Source: Trogon surrucura (lineage: Eukaryota; Chordata; Aves; Trogoniformes; Trogonidae). Taken from it: a DNA stretch of 64,000 bases. The position numbers and the translations under genes were made by a program. This document shows positions 11,501-21,530 of the stretch, one piece after another. The stretch is from assembly GCA_020746105.1 (NCBI GenBank), contig CM036642.1:2697501-2761500 (forward strand), in the 5' to 3' direction. The notes beneath the pieces were generated by a model that saw only the letters and a list, made by a program, of their open reading frames with translations, did not search any database and was not told where the DNA came from. Each line of letters begins with the position of its first letter. Position 1 is the stretch's first letter.

Positions 11501-14190
11501 ACTGGTTCCTGCTCTCCTCGCTCCGTGGCATCACCCACCAAGCTCGCAGCCAGGGGCTAGGAGGGGAGATGCTCTCCCAGCTCAGCTGGATAACGGGAGG
11601 TGCGAGGCTCGGAAGGGCTGGGCGTGACGGAAGGGTCGAGCTGGTGGAGGCTCAGCACCCCTCGGAGAGAAAGCAGTGACCGTATGTCAGGCGGGAAGCG
11701 AGGCTCCCTCCCACCTCTCAGGAAGGCAAGGCTGAGCTCTGCTCTGCTTTCTGCACCCACAGATCAGCAGCAGCACCCTCCACTGCCCGCTGTGCCTGCC
11801 TCCGTGCCTAGGCTGACGGCTCCCCAGCCGAGTTCACCTGGGCTGTGCGAGCAGTGGGTAACACTTGTTAGATCTTAGGCAACTCCTCTTCTGTCTAGTG
11901 CCACGTCTCTTCATGAACTCGCTCAGCCGTCCCTACCCAAACACTGATGTACCCCCACGTCCACGCCGACAGCTGACTCAGGGCCCTGGCCCTGGGCAAA
12001 GAACAGCAGGAACACACTTCGCCTGTGGGAAGGAGGTTATGGATGTGATTAGGGCTGTCCCTAATTTGGGGACAGTTGCACCAAGCCCAGTGGGCAGACA
12101 GGACACTTCTGTGACCTCTAACAGTGCAGCAGAACCCTCGGGATGCTCTCTTCCTTCTTCACAGGGACCATCTGGAGGACACGGGGCTTGAAGGGGCAGA
12201 ATAATGGACTTATCTCCTGACACTGCCCTTTGATAACTAACCCAGGCAGCGCTGACTCATGCTCAGTAGCAGATTTCTCCTAGATGGCTGAACACCACAG
12301 CACGGCCGCCTCTCAACACCACGGGCAGTTTAACGTGAGCCAAAAGTCAGTCCTGAGTTGGGGGGCAAGTCAGCTTTTACCTGCCCTGCCACCACTGCCT
12401 GCTCACCTGCTTCCAACCAGATCGACCCCTCCACATTCCACATCTCCTCCCGGCCACATGTCCCACAGCTGCCACGCACAGACCCTCAGCTACTCCCTGG
12501 CTACTCCCTCTCTTCCAAATCTGGTAAAGTTACAGTGCCATGGGAACCGGGCGGTACAGACAGGTTTACCTACACTTTACCAAAAAAAGGAACAGAAAAG
12601 AAAAAACACAACCTCCCAGTTATTGTGAAAAGCTCCAGTGCTCAGGAAGCTGAGGTCTCCACTGTAGAGCAACCTCAGGAATCTTCAGCAGGGATTCCCA
12701 CCGTTTTCACAGGAGTTTTTGTTTCAAATCTCTAGCATTCAAACCCCAGTTTTAACCTGTGCATCATGTCTTACCTGGGAGCACAGGTAAGTGCAGTTTG
12801 GAAGTCAAAACATTGCCCATAGAGCAGCATCAAGACCCAACGACAAATTCTAACGGCACCATCGCAGCAGCGCCAAGGACAGCGGCTCCCAGCCTCTTTC
12901 CTCCTGGAGTGAGGACTCCCCGTGTGTCCCCCAAGCCACTGCCTGAGGTGGGAGTGAGCTTTGCTGAGACTGGAAAGGCCTGCACTGGGCAAACCAGGGA
13001 GACGACACCTCCAGGCCAGCGTTGAGGGTGGTGCTTGAAGGAAGGTGCTTTATAACAGCCTCTCCCCTCGAGCTGCACCTGCTCTGTGGATGAACAAGGA
13101 CGCACAAGAACTGCCAATCCAGAATCCTTCGTGTGCGGCCAGAGAGACCACACAGCCGGGCTAGCTTCTGCTCAGCCACCGCCTCTGCAAAACAAGGCAG
13201 CTCTTGCAATCAAAGGGAGCACGGCCTTTTTTTGTCCTTGGTCTCATTTTCCGCAGGGTACCTAGGGAGAGATCAGCTCCAAAGACTACTTGCCTGGGAA
13301 TTTTGTGCCAATTCAGCTAGCACTAAGGGTTTCACTGAACTCCATGTCTATTAAAAATGCGTAATGTCCACTTATATCAAAAGGGCGGATTCAGGCGCAG
13401 CGATTTCCCGGCACGTCCCAGGCTACCTGCTGCTACGGCATTCAGAAGATGGATAGGAAGGAACTGTCCCTCGAGGCCTATATCAAAAGATAAGAAAGGG
13501 CACATTCATTGACTATTTCAGGGCTGGGTGAGAGAGGGGAAAACAAGAGAGAAGAGACATAAAACCACTCCTGCCACAAAACCGAACCACATAAAAACTC
13601 AGGGAGGAGGGAGAAGAGATGTGCTACACCTGAGATTTATAAAAATTGAGGGTGATTTCAGGTTCAGCCCTGCGTCAGCGTCCCCGAAGACTCACAAAGG
13701 TGAAAGGCATTGGGAAAAGTGTCAAAGAAGCTCAGGAGGGCCATCGGCGCATACAGGGAGGCGCTGCTGCATCCCTCCCCTGCCCCCCCGGCTGAAAATT
13801 GGAGCCTGACTCACTCAGAGCTGCTTTTTGTGATCAGAGCAGCCAAACAATGGTGCAGAGACGCCGCTCTGACATTTTCCAAGGTTGTCCCTTTGAACCT
13901 CAGTATATCGACTTGTTTGCATGCTGGGTACGGAGCGTGCCACATTCACCAGAGCCACATTCCCGAAGAGGGCAAGCCTGCCAGCGAGAGGGGTATGGGA
14001 GGAGAGGCTCAGGCACCCTCCCGAAGGATCTCGGGATAAAGGGGGGGTGTTGTTTGCCTGGAAACCACAGCACTTCACAGAGGATACGAATCTGAAACAA
14101 GCAGCATCGCTGTTGACAGCAGTGTATGTAAACAGAGCAGCATTTTCCCGCTCCCTCCCCCTTCTTATTACAGCACAAAATACCCCGAGT
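8531..14190. other. GC-rich non-coding stretch
   Basis: No exon can be assigned. A canonical G-quadruplex motif lies at 8,985-9,006 on the + strand (four runs of 3-4 G with loops of 1, 5 and 1). Between 10,900 and 11,800 the sequence is rich in CT/GA tracts, and long overlapping frames (11,013-11,627 + and 11,073-11,534 -) encode low-complexity Pro/Ser/Arg/Glu runs caused by the GGA repeat rather than a recognisable protein. Confidence 0.45.
11265..11297 (+). repeat. (GGA)n trinucleotide repeat
   Basis: An almost pure GGA/GAG repeat of about 33 bp, with one AGA interruption in its first third. It lies in a wider purine-rich strip (11,221-11,297) and gives the runs of Glu and Arg seen in overlapping open frames on the + strand and Ser/Pro runs on the other. 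Confidence 0.85.
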
Positions 14191-14194
14191 AAAA

Positions 14195-14269
14195 TACACA
14201 CACACACCAATCCACTACAAAAGGAAAACAAAGCCCCAAGCGTGTGCACGCACAGACACACACACACAG
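14195..14269. repeat. Interrupted CA-rich microsatellite
   Basis: Two blocks of alternating CA (14,195-14,207 and 14,251-14,268) flank a 40-bp non-repetitive spacer containing GTGTGCACGCAC. Probably a decayed dinucleotide repeat. Confidence 0.7.
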
Positions 14270-14424
14270 ATATTATTCTGGAGAACGCAGCATATATTCA
14301 AGACTTTAAATGTCATATTTTAAATATTAATGCAGCGCTTCTGGCTAGGTTTATGTAAGGTTTATTACCAGAGGCATGAGAAAACCTGAACTAGATGCTC
14401 ACACTCTGCCTGCCCCAGCCTCCC

Positions 14425-14690
14425 CGAGGCTCGCTCTCTGACCTCGGGGGGCTCAGCCCCGCAGTCGGGGCACACGTGCTTTTTTTCGCGGGAGGGGCCA
14501 GAGCTGCAGCTCTTTTTCCCCTCTCCCCCGCGCTCGCCGCTCGCCATCTGGCACTGCCAGGAGGATCTCTGCTTGGAACCGCGCTGCAGCCAGGCACGAA
14601 CGCGAGCGGACGCCTCTCTCCGGCTACACAATAACCTCGTTAGCCCAAGCGTCGCGGGGCAAAGGGAAGAGCGCGAGGGCAAACGTTCAG
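14425..14690. promoter_or_regulatory. CpG island, candidate promoter/first exon
   Basis: About 28 CpGs are visible in roughly 265 bp, with groups such as CCCGCGCTCGCCGCTCGCC (14,527-14,545) and GCGTCGCGGGG (14,650-14,660). This is the longest and densest CpG cluster outside the LTR and the best promoter candidate in the window. No TATA box is obvious, as is usual for CpG-island promoters. Direction is undecided. On the minus strand an ATG at 14,547 opens a 60-codon frame that runs across the island and contains Lys-Lys-His-Val-Cys-Pro-Asp-Cys-Gly; no convincing splice donor follows. Promoter function is inferred from composition alone. Confidence 0.55.
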
Positions 14691-14759
14691 CAAATAAAGG
14701 GTACGTTCCAGCCCGCTGGGAGGGAGCCGCGCAGCAGCTGCAGCAACCCAAGGGCTGAC

Positions 14760-17070
14760 ATGGTCCCTGTTTCCCCGTGTCACCTGGCCGGCAGCCTCCC
14801 CTGCTGCCCCAGTCACAGCTTCCCTCCCTCCAGCAGGGCTGTTTGTTTTCAGGCCGCAGGCTGCCTGAACATGGGAACTACCTCGCCTCGGGCTTTCTGG
14901 GAATTTCCTGAGCTCCAGATTATTCCTTCCTGCCTTGTGGTGCCAGGCTTGAGATACGACTATCTACTGACGGGCCGGTTTTTGAAACGACGTGCCTGAG
15001 CTCTTCAGAGCCAACCCTGACACCGGGGAAGGAGAACGTCACCCGGCAGCCACAATTACCTTATCATGCAGATGAGAGGGACCCAACACTCTGGGAGAGG
15101 CCACTGAGAAAAGAAAACCAACTCCAAGTCTGGCTGCTTTGCTGACCTCAGACAATTCCCCTTCTTCCCACAGGAGGGCTGAGCAGTAGCTGCTCATAAA
15201 CACAAATCAAACAAACTCTCCATGCAGCAAAACCCCTCAACCTATTTATGGTGCTCCCCTTAAGCACCGTCCATCCCACTCTCCAGAACAGATCCCTGCT
15301 CCTACTTTGGATGAGATGTGAACACTGGGCAAAAAGATCCTCCAACAAACACCCAGTTATTATCCTCCAAAGGCCAAAGAGAAGCCAAGAGGTTTTCAAG
15401 CAGAAGCCAAGACAGGGAGATACCCTCTTCCCTGGCAGTACTGCCAGCAGGAGCTGTTTCACCCCAATTCTCAAGGCTCTGCAGGGAGGGCATTTATACG
15501 CCCGGTGGACTCAGCGTGTCCTCAGGGCGCTTCACAGATATATACAAAACACGTGTAGGAGCGTGTCCCAGCCAGTGCTGGGGAGACCGAAAGAAAAGCC
15601 GTGGTGATGTATCAGCAGGTGGTGCTCTCCCCTTCAAATTGGCAAAGAAGCCCCAGCCTGGCATTTTACCACTGGGATTTCCTCCAGTAAAGGTACCTCG
15701 GGCTAAGGAAGACCCCTCTTCTTCGCGCCACTGAGAGAGCAGAGTTCTCAGCACCAGTTCCAAGCCCGGGCAAGGGGAGCTTCGCAGGGTGCTCCCCTTG
15801 GGCAGTGGTTCTTAACATCTTGGGAGAAAGTCTTCACGGACTAAAGGCTCATCGTAGGTAAACCTCACTCAGGGGAGCGTCTAAAAGGAAATGGTTTAAC
15901 GCGTTGCTGGGAGTTGGCAGGAGTGATTCAATAACCCCTGGACTCCCTGTCCAGCTACAGCCTTTCTCCAATCGTTATCTTGGCCAGAAGCCACGGCTGA
16001 GATTGTTCAGAGAATAGCACAACCCAGACGGTGCTAAATCACATACATCCAAACTGTTCTCTGAGGGATTTTAATTTATTGGGAAGCGCCCTCTTAGCAA
16101 ACAAACAAAAGCAGCGATCCAGCTCTCTCCACACTGCTTGGTAATTAAGCTCTGTTTCCAAACCCTCCACCCAGTCGCCCATCGCAGAGGGTCAGAAACT
16201 CGTGCCTTTGCTCTGGATGCCACAGCTCGAGAGCAGAAAAGAAGAGAGGAAGCAAGAACATGCATGCGCTGCTGAAATTGTTGCTGGGTCTCTCAGTGTG
16301 TTAAGTGAGACAACCCCAAATGGGGACTTCCAGATGACTGAAGTCAGAGGACCTTTATTTTTTAGGGCTCTACCAGCAAGTCCAAGCCAAAGGTCTGCAT
16401 TCCTCTCCGCCTTAACACTTCAGCACATGCTCTCTGCCCCATTTCCTGCTCTTTTGTCCCCACATTTCCTACCGATGCTTCGCCAGGCAACTGTGGATCT
16501 TACTGAGAGAAAACTTCCTTCAAGAACAGCCCGTGACACACTGGGATTGCAACCAAATGAACTGACACAGCGAGACACAGAAGCACATAAATAATCGTAA
16601 TATCTCACATGTCCCAAGATCACACAAGCAATTTAGGCTCTTTTCATGTCCCATTTATAAATATTCATTTCAGAGATGTTTTAAACCAACAGAGCCTGAT
16701 GCAGAATGGCCCCAAAAGCTCAAATAGCCTGACACTCCCATGCAGCAGGCACGCAAAACCGCCCCTCTCTGCAACCTCACCTCATCCTTCCAGGGTGAGT
16801 GTGGCCCTGCTGCCTCTTGCCTACAAAATATTCACAGACCATGACAGCACAGCATAAAAGAACCAGCAGCAAGTACCTCACCATCTCCTCCTACTCCTAT
16901 GCCCCTGCCATATGCCCATTCCCTGCTATTAACCTCTGTCCCAAAACGATTACGTGGCAACACGGGAATCACGTCACCTTGTCCGGGTTTACCCAGCTGC
17001 CACTACTCAGAATCACTTGGATCTATAAAAAACTGCTGTGTTCACGCCTGGAAAAGAAAAATTAGCATGC
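14760..17070. other. Non-coding stretch with a strong hairpin
   Basis: No exon is recognised. The frames at 15,248-15,607 and 15,318-15,734 overlap in different frames and lack motifs. The notable element is the perfect inverted repeat at 15,771-15,800, listed separately. Confidence 0.45.
15771..15800. repeat. Perfect inverted repeat, 10-bp stem with 10-nt loop
   Basis: The left arm CAAGGGGAGC (15,771-15,780) is the exact reverse complement of the right arm GCTCCCCTTG (15,791-15,800), separated by TTCGCAGGGT. Seven of ten pairs are G-C. With a 3-nt bulge (GGG), three more pairs (GCC with GGC) could extend the base. No poly-T follows. The stem is too short for a standard pre-microRNA. Function unknown. 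Confidence 0.85.
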
Positions 17071-17074
17071 AAAC

Positions 17075-17350
17075 ACAGCGATAAATCCTCTGATGTGCAC
17101 ATTTATGTTTTTATCATGTAGTCAATCAGGAAAGAGTATGTTCAGTTTAGATACAGCTCCACACTTTGCCTCTATAATCCAAATCCCAGAAGGGCCTTAT
17201 AAAACCATAATCTGCAATGCAAAATCGCAAAGCATATGGGAGTGTCTATAGATTTTCCAAATCACCTGTGCCCTAATTTAATATGAATAACAATTAGTTT
17301 ACTCTTATCAGTTAATTGTGCCCCTTGTGGATTCAGCAACACTGCATCTC
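17075..17350. other. AT-rich stretch with conserved-non-coding appearance
   Basis: Low-GC, non-repetitive, without simple repeats, with homeobox-type cores (TTAAT, CAATTAG, TCAGTTAATTG) and TTTATCATG. It stands out from the GC-richer sequence on both sides. Such stretches in vertebrates are often conserved enhancers, but conservation cannot be judged from one sequence. Confidence 0.25.
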
Positions 17351-17707
17351 GTCACCAAACGCCTTTGTCTGAGCAAACTTTAATTACGCTTCCTCGCTCA
17401 GCCCTGCCCTACTTGCAGCTTTGGCAACAAAGGCGAAACTGCTGTTAAACAAAAAACCCACCACCACTGACAACAAACAGGGAGCGAAGCACGCTGCTTT
17501 CTGAGAGAAGCAGAGAACTAAACAAATGCACTCCGGGGTTAGTACCAGGGAGTGTTGCTCCAGGCCCTTCGACTCAGATGAGCAGCACGAGGAGCTGCTC
17601 CAGCCCCAGAGAGCACGGAGAGCCCTCCAGCCCTACCTCCGCTCCAGCAGCTCCAAGAGTGAGGAGCTGTGATTAGCCGAGGATTGAGAGCCAAGGCACC
17701 AGGGGCC

Positions 17708-17785
17708 TATTTCCAGCTCTGCTGCTCACTCCATACGTGCGAGGCACTTAGCTCTAAGCCTCCTTCCTCACCCATTTCAAAAGCA
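17708..17785 (+). repeat. Possible MIR-type SINE remnant (5' and core)
   Basis: TTCCAGCTCTGCTGCTCACT is followed by ACGTGCGAGGCACTTAGCTCTAAGCC and then CCTCACCCATTTCAAAA. This keeps the order of the MIR sense strand (cggctctgccactta, gtgtgaccttgggcaagt, acttaacctct, gcctcagtttcc, catctgtaaaa). Divergence is considerable and the match was made by eye. Confidence 0.4.
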
Positions 17786-18273
17786 ACACTCACAAAGCCG
17801 ATACACACTCACCCGACGCTTTGGTGTCAATCCTGCACTGAAAACACTTAATGCACCAGAAACCGCTGCAGCATCTATCTGCTGGCATGGGACAGGTATT
17901 TTCTTTTCAAGGCCCAGAAGTCCTCTTGTGGATCATACGAAAAAACAGATTGAGGATGACTGTGTTTCTACTCCCATTTCAGACGCTGCAGGGTTTTGCA
18001 CACACGCGGGCCTTAAATCTCAGTTATACCACTGCCTTGGCAGCGAAATGTTGCCTTCGCGTAGTAGATGCAGGCTACAAACCCTTTGGCAGAGATGAAG
18101 GAACAAGCCTGCAGCGCGGCAGATAAAGCCTCTGGTGTTAGGAATGTTCCCAACCGACCGGGTTCAGCCCAGGAATGGAGAGGCATCGCAGCGGCAGAAC
18201 TAGAGGTGGAAGCCACGGAGGCATCTTCGAACGTCGAAGCATCTTTGCACTAAAGATGCTGAAAGCTCCGTCG

Positions 18274-18294
18274 TGCTGCTGCTGCTGCTGCTGC
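18274..18294 (+). repeat. (TGC)7 trinucleotide repeat
   Basis: Seven perfect TGC units. It is short and outside any recognised exon. Confidence 0.85.
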
Positions 18295-19057
18295 CTTAGA
18301 GGATTCGGTGCAGATGCTCACTTCCCCTCCACAGCACAAGGAAATCTTGCAGCTTCTTGCCTCACAGCCTTCAGAGCAGGTGTAAGGGAAGGCTTCTTCA
18401 TAATCCATGCTGATTCCTGCTCCTGCACCGCCCTGAGCACAGATGAAAAGGACGCTCACCCTGCTCAAGTCGGGGAATCCATCACCTGCCACATGAAATA
18501 TGCTCATCTTCTCTCTATAGCGTGACCTCTGCTGCTCTCTAAAATGGCACATCTCCACCCTTACAAAGTCTTAAGCTGCTGTGAATACTTAATTGCTTTT
18601 ATCACTCTTCTGTAATTGTTACCATGACCTTTCCATGCACTGTTTTGGTGTGCCTCTCACCAGGTCATTATTTCTGAGCAATAGGCTTCAGTGGAACAGA
18701 AACATTAATCTCCTACAGACAGTAGATGCAAAGCTCATGGTGTTTGATCTCTCCTGGTAAAAGCGATGCTACAAGCTAGACCAGGTTGAGCTCTGGCATT
18801 CTGGCAACGCCCTGAAAGATCTTTGACTTTTCCTGGTGGATCCTCCGGCCTCTCTCTCTGATCACCTCATTAGCTCAGCAAGCAGCAAAGAAAAAGCAAA
18901 AAAAATTACAAATATTAAATAAGGCCAAGTGTCACTCACTTGAATAACTGGAACAATGTGAAGTGAGGAGTCCAAGCTGCAGCGCCCAGGATAATCCTGC
19001 AGGCAGCATTACTGAGTTTGACAGCAGAGTGAGTCACTCCCCAAACTAATTCCCAAC

Positions 19058-19176
19058 TGTGCTGGCTTTGGCTGGGATAGTGTTAATTTTCTTCCTAGTA
19101 GCTGGTACCCTGCTGTGTTTCAGATTTAGCAGGAGAAGCGTGGTGCTTAGGTGCTGGCTGGAGTTAAAGCACAACA
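19058..19176 (+). mobile_element. Internally deleted solo LTR of an avian endogenous retrovirus
   Basis: It starts TGTGCTGGCTTTGGCTGGG and ends with CACAACA, the terminal TG...CA pattern of retroviral LTRs. The first 70 bp match the start of a common avian LTR group, and the last 38 bp (GTGGTGCTTAGGTGCTGGC onward) match its end; the promoter, R and polyadenylation regions between them are missing. The 5-bp flanks CCAAC (19,053-19,057) and CCAGC (19,177-19,181) differ at one base and look like a target-site duplication. The family match is from memory of bird genomes, not a search. Confidence 0.7.
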
Positions 19177-19509
19177 CCAGCTAAAGAGAGAAACCAGGCT
19201 TGGATTCTCTGTGGAAATTCAAGCAACACCACCTTTGCAGTTCTTATTTCTGCTCCAAGCCGTCCCACACAGCGCACTGCCAACCCCGTGCAGCATCAGT
19301 CGGGACTGGCTGGCAGGCGAGAACAGGGTCTGTCTTTCGACCGTCTAATACTTCTCAGAACAAAGCTTGTGGCTCAAGTGGGGCCGCTCTGGCTGAAGGA
19401 AGAAGCTAGAAATACAAACCAAATAATAGCTTATTCTGTAGACCTGCCAGGTCTGGCAGTGTTCATGTAGGTCAGACAGCCTCACCCTGTAAATAAATTG
19501 TTTCTCTTG
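19177..19509. other. Spacer between two related LTRs
   Basis: Unique-looking sequence with no retroviral gag, pol or env similarity that I can see and no primer-binding site or polypurine tract. It argues that the two flanking LTRs are separate insertions, not the ends of one provirus. Confidence 0.55.
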
Positions 19510-19911
19510 TGTACTGGGTTCAGCTAGGATAGGGTTAATTCTCAGCAAAGGAGCTATCTGGGCATAGGGGGTCGCTAGGATATTCGATACCATCGTGATG
19601 TCATGCTCGGGGTATATATATATATGGAGCGGTCGGGGTGGGCGTGCGCGCTCTTTCCCGGTTTCCGGTCCGGTCGGGCGGTGAGCTCCGCGTTACACGT
19701 TACTCGCGTTATATCTGGTTAAACGTTACTGTTATTTCACTGTTATTGTTACCATTTTATGTTCACCATTAAACTGTTTTTATCTCAACCTCTGGAGGCC
19801 TTTGCCTGAGCCCCTTTCGGGCTCTTCCCCTCACTCTCGGTAGGGGGGGAGGGAGCGACCCCGTGGTTCCTTTGTTTCCTTCCCGCCGGTAACTCGGCTC
19901 GAACCACAACA
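19510..19911 (+). mobile_element. Solo LTR of an avian endogenous retrovirus, apparently complete
   Basis: A 402-bp element beginning TGTACTGGGTTCAGCTAGG and ending ACCACAACA. In order it shows a CRE-like TGATGTCA (19,596-19,603), a TATA-rich box (19,613-19,625), a CpG-rich leader, an ATTAAA polyadenylation signal (19,768-19,773) and a GC-rich 3' part. Flanks TCTTG (19,505-19,509) and TCGTG (19,912-19,916) differ at one base, consistent with a 5-bp target duplication. Retained CpGs suggest a fairly young copy. No internal viral genes are present nearby, so it is best read as a solo LTR left by recombination. It could still carry promoter activity. Confidence 0.75.
19613..19625 (+). promoter_or_regulatory. 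TATA-rich box of the LTR
   Basis: Alternating TA (TATATATATATAT) lies about 10 bp downstream of a CRE-like site and 145 bp upstream of ATTAAA, the spacing expected for an LTR U3 promoter. Activity is not shown. Confidence 0.5.
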
Positions 19912-20067
19912 TCGTGAAAGCAGAGGAGAGATCTCATCCATCTCAGATACTGCAAATTCATGTACGGCACAGAATTGAGCTGGCCTTTCTAAGAGACCGA
20001 GTTTTATTAAGAGTGTTGCTTAAACGGCTACCAAGTTATCAAACAGCCTTTTCATAGACAGAAATTC

Positions 20068-20131
20068 AACATTTATTCATCATTGACGCTCCTTTCCTTA
20101 ACATCTATTCATCATTGACACTCTTTTCCTC
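20068..20131 (+). repeat. Tandem duplication, 32-bp unit, two copies
   Basis: Copy 1 (20,068-20,099) and copy 2 (20,100-20,131) share 28 of 32 positions. Both contain the core TATTCATCATTGAC. There is no third copy. The level of divergence suggests an old local duplication. Confidence 0.85.
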
Positions 20132-21299
20132 TGTGGTCCCTTTTCTCCCATCTACTCATTCCCATCTAGAAACAGAGAGACAAGTCTCCCAAAGCAGACT
20201 GGCCAAACGTGAGCTGAAGTCTTGCTCCACCCGCGAGCAGCCGGCGCTCCAGCCGAGGGACTGCCCAAGGAGGAAAACCACGCGAGCCCTGACTAAAACC
20301 TGACAGACTCCAGTGCCTGCAGGAGCCCACAGACTTATGCAGGGTACACACTGGTGCGCAGGCAGGGAAAGACACAGCATTTGGCCTCGAGTACAGACAC
20401 ACAAACGTGTGCTCTTCCTGCAGGAATACAGATCTCAGCTTTGCGACCGGGGCTGTCTCCAGCACACAGAGCACTTATGTCCGCGGTGCCCGTGGACGTG
20501 CAGGCTGCACGCGGCGTTGGCGTCCAGCAGCGTCCTCTGCCAAGGAGCTGAGCCCATCATTTCAAAGGAACGCGCTATTATGAAAACAACAAATATCTCA
20601 CTTTCAAATACCCACTTTGTTACTGAATCTCAAAGCCCTTGTGCACAGCTACTGCAATGCTTCTCTCACAGAGGCGTGACGGCAGAGGCAGGAACAGGAT
20701 CGGGACTTTTCCTTGGGCCACAGGGCCCCCCTTGCACAGAGGACATTTCCAAACAGGGTCAAAATGCCCCCAGAACTAAATAAACTCAAGTCTGCAAGTT
20801 TAACCCTGTCTTCTATGCTGACACAGTTTCTCCTCCCATCTCCGTTCCAACAAATGCAGCTGTTCAATGCCAGCGTAAGACAAAGACTCACACCAGCAGG
20901 GCGCAGAGGCTCGCTCGATCGCGGCGCTTCACTTCAGGCTGCAAGCTGTAGCACCAAGACACCACGCTCTGGTTGTGTTGCTTGTGACAGTTCAGCAGCT
21001 CATGACTGTTCAAGTAAATTAAATATTGCCCTGATTAGTTCTGATACATGCGAGCATTCTCCACCAGCGGCTGAGAAACAGACAGGACAGGAATAACATT
21101 TCACCCTTGCAACGAGAGGAGCAAGCGCAGTGCTCCACCGGGGAATGGCCCTGCGAAGTCAGTCACAGCAAATCTGTCCTCACCGGGGAAACAACTCTTG
21201 CAAACACATCTGGATTAGCTGAAGGGGTCTCCTGCCCACGGCCACTCCCAGGAAGGCTGCTCTTCAGCCCGTATCCTTCCTGAGACCAAGCCCCAGACC

Positions 21300-21530
21300 T
21301 ACTCACGAAGTTGTGCGCCCACACCAGCTCGTTCCCGGGTTGTTCCCAGCGCTGCCCGTGGAGCCAAACCTCCGCTCACCCTTACAGCAGGGTCTCAGGT
21401 GGGGAGCCGGACGGGTTCCCTCAGGTACTGGCTGACGGAGGGAGCAGCCACCGCCCGTCAGAACGCATCAGGCTCAGGAGCTGTCGCCTGCCTTCGGCTC
21501 CATCCTCCCGCCGCCTCCTTGCTCTGAACA
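21300..21530. promoter_or_regulatory. Moderately CpG-rich patch
   Basis: Roughly 17 CpGs over 230 bp, without the dense clusters seen at 14.4 kb. It is borderline as a CpG island. No promoter element or exon is visible next to it. Confidence 0.2.

Noticed and set aside
11013..11627. 204-codon open frame (+)
   Set aside because: Its length comes from GC-rich, GGA-repeat-bearing DNA. The opposite strand is also open, the protein is low-complexity Arg/Pro, and no family is recognisable.
14365..14751. 128-codon minus-strand frame across the CpG island as a confirmed gene
   Set aside because: It includes a CPDC motif but no partner Cys/His pair, no convincing splice donor, and a weak start context. 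Kept only as a lead under the CpG-island finding.
15771..15800. MicroRNA precursor
   Set aside because: A stem of 10-13 bp is too short for Drosha/Dicer processing, and the flanking sequence does not extend the pairing.
19058..19911. A compact endogenous provirus bounded by two LTRs
   Set aside because: The two LTRs differ greatly in length and sequence, each has its own near-duplicate flanks, and the 333-bp spacer has no viral coding sequence, primer-binding site or polypurine tract.
20068..20131. CRISPR-like or satellite array
   Set aside because: Only two diverged adjacent copies without spacers; a vertebrate genome would not carry CRISPR, and there is no third unit for a satellite.
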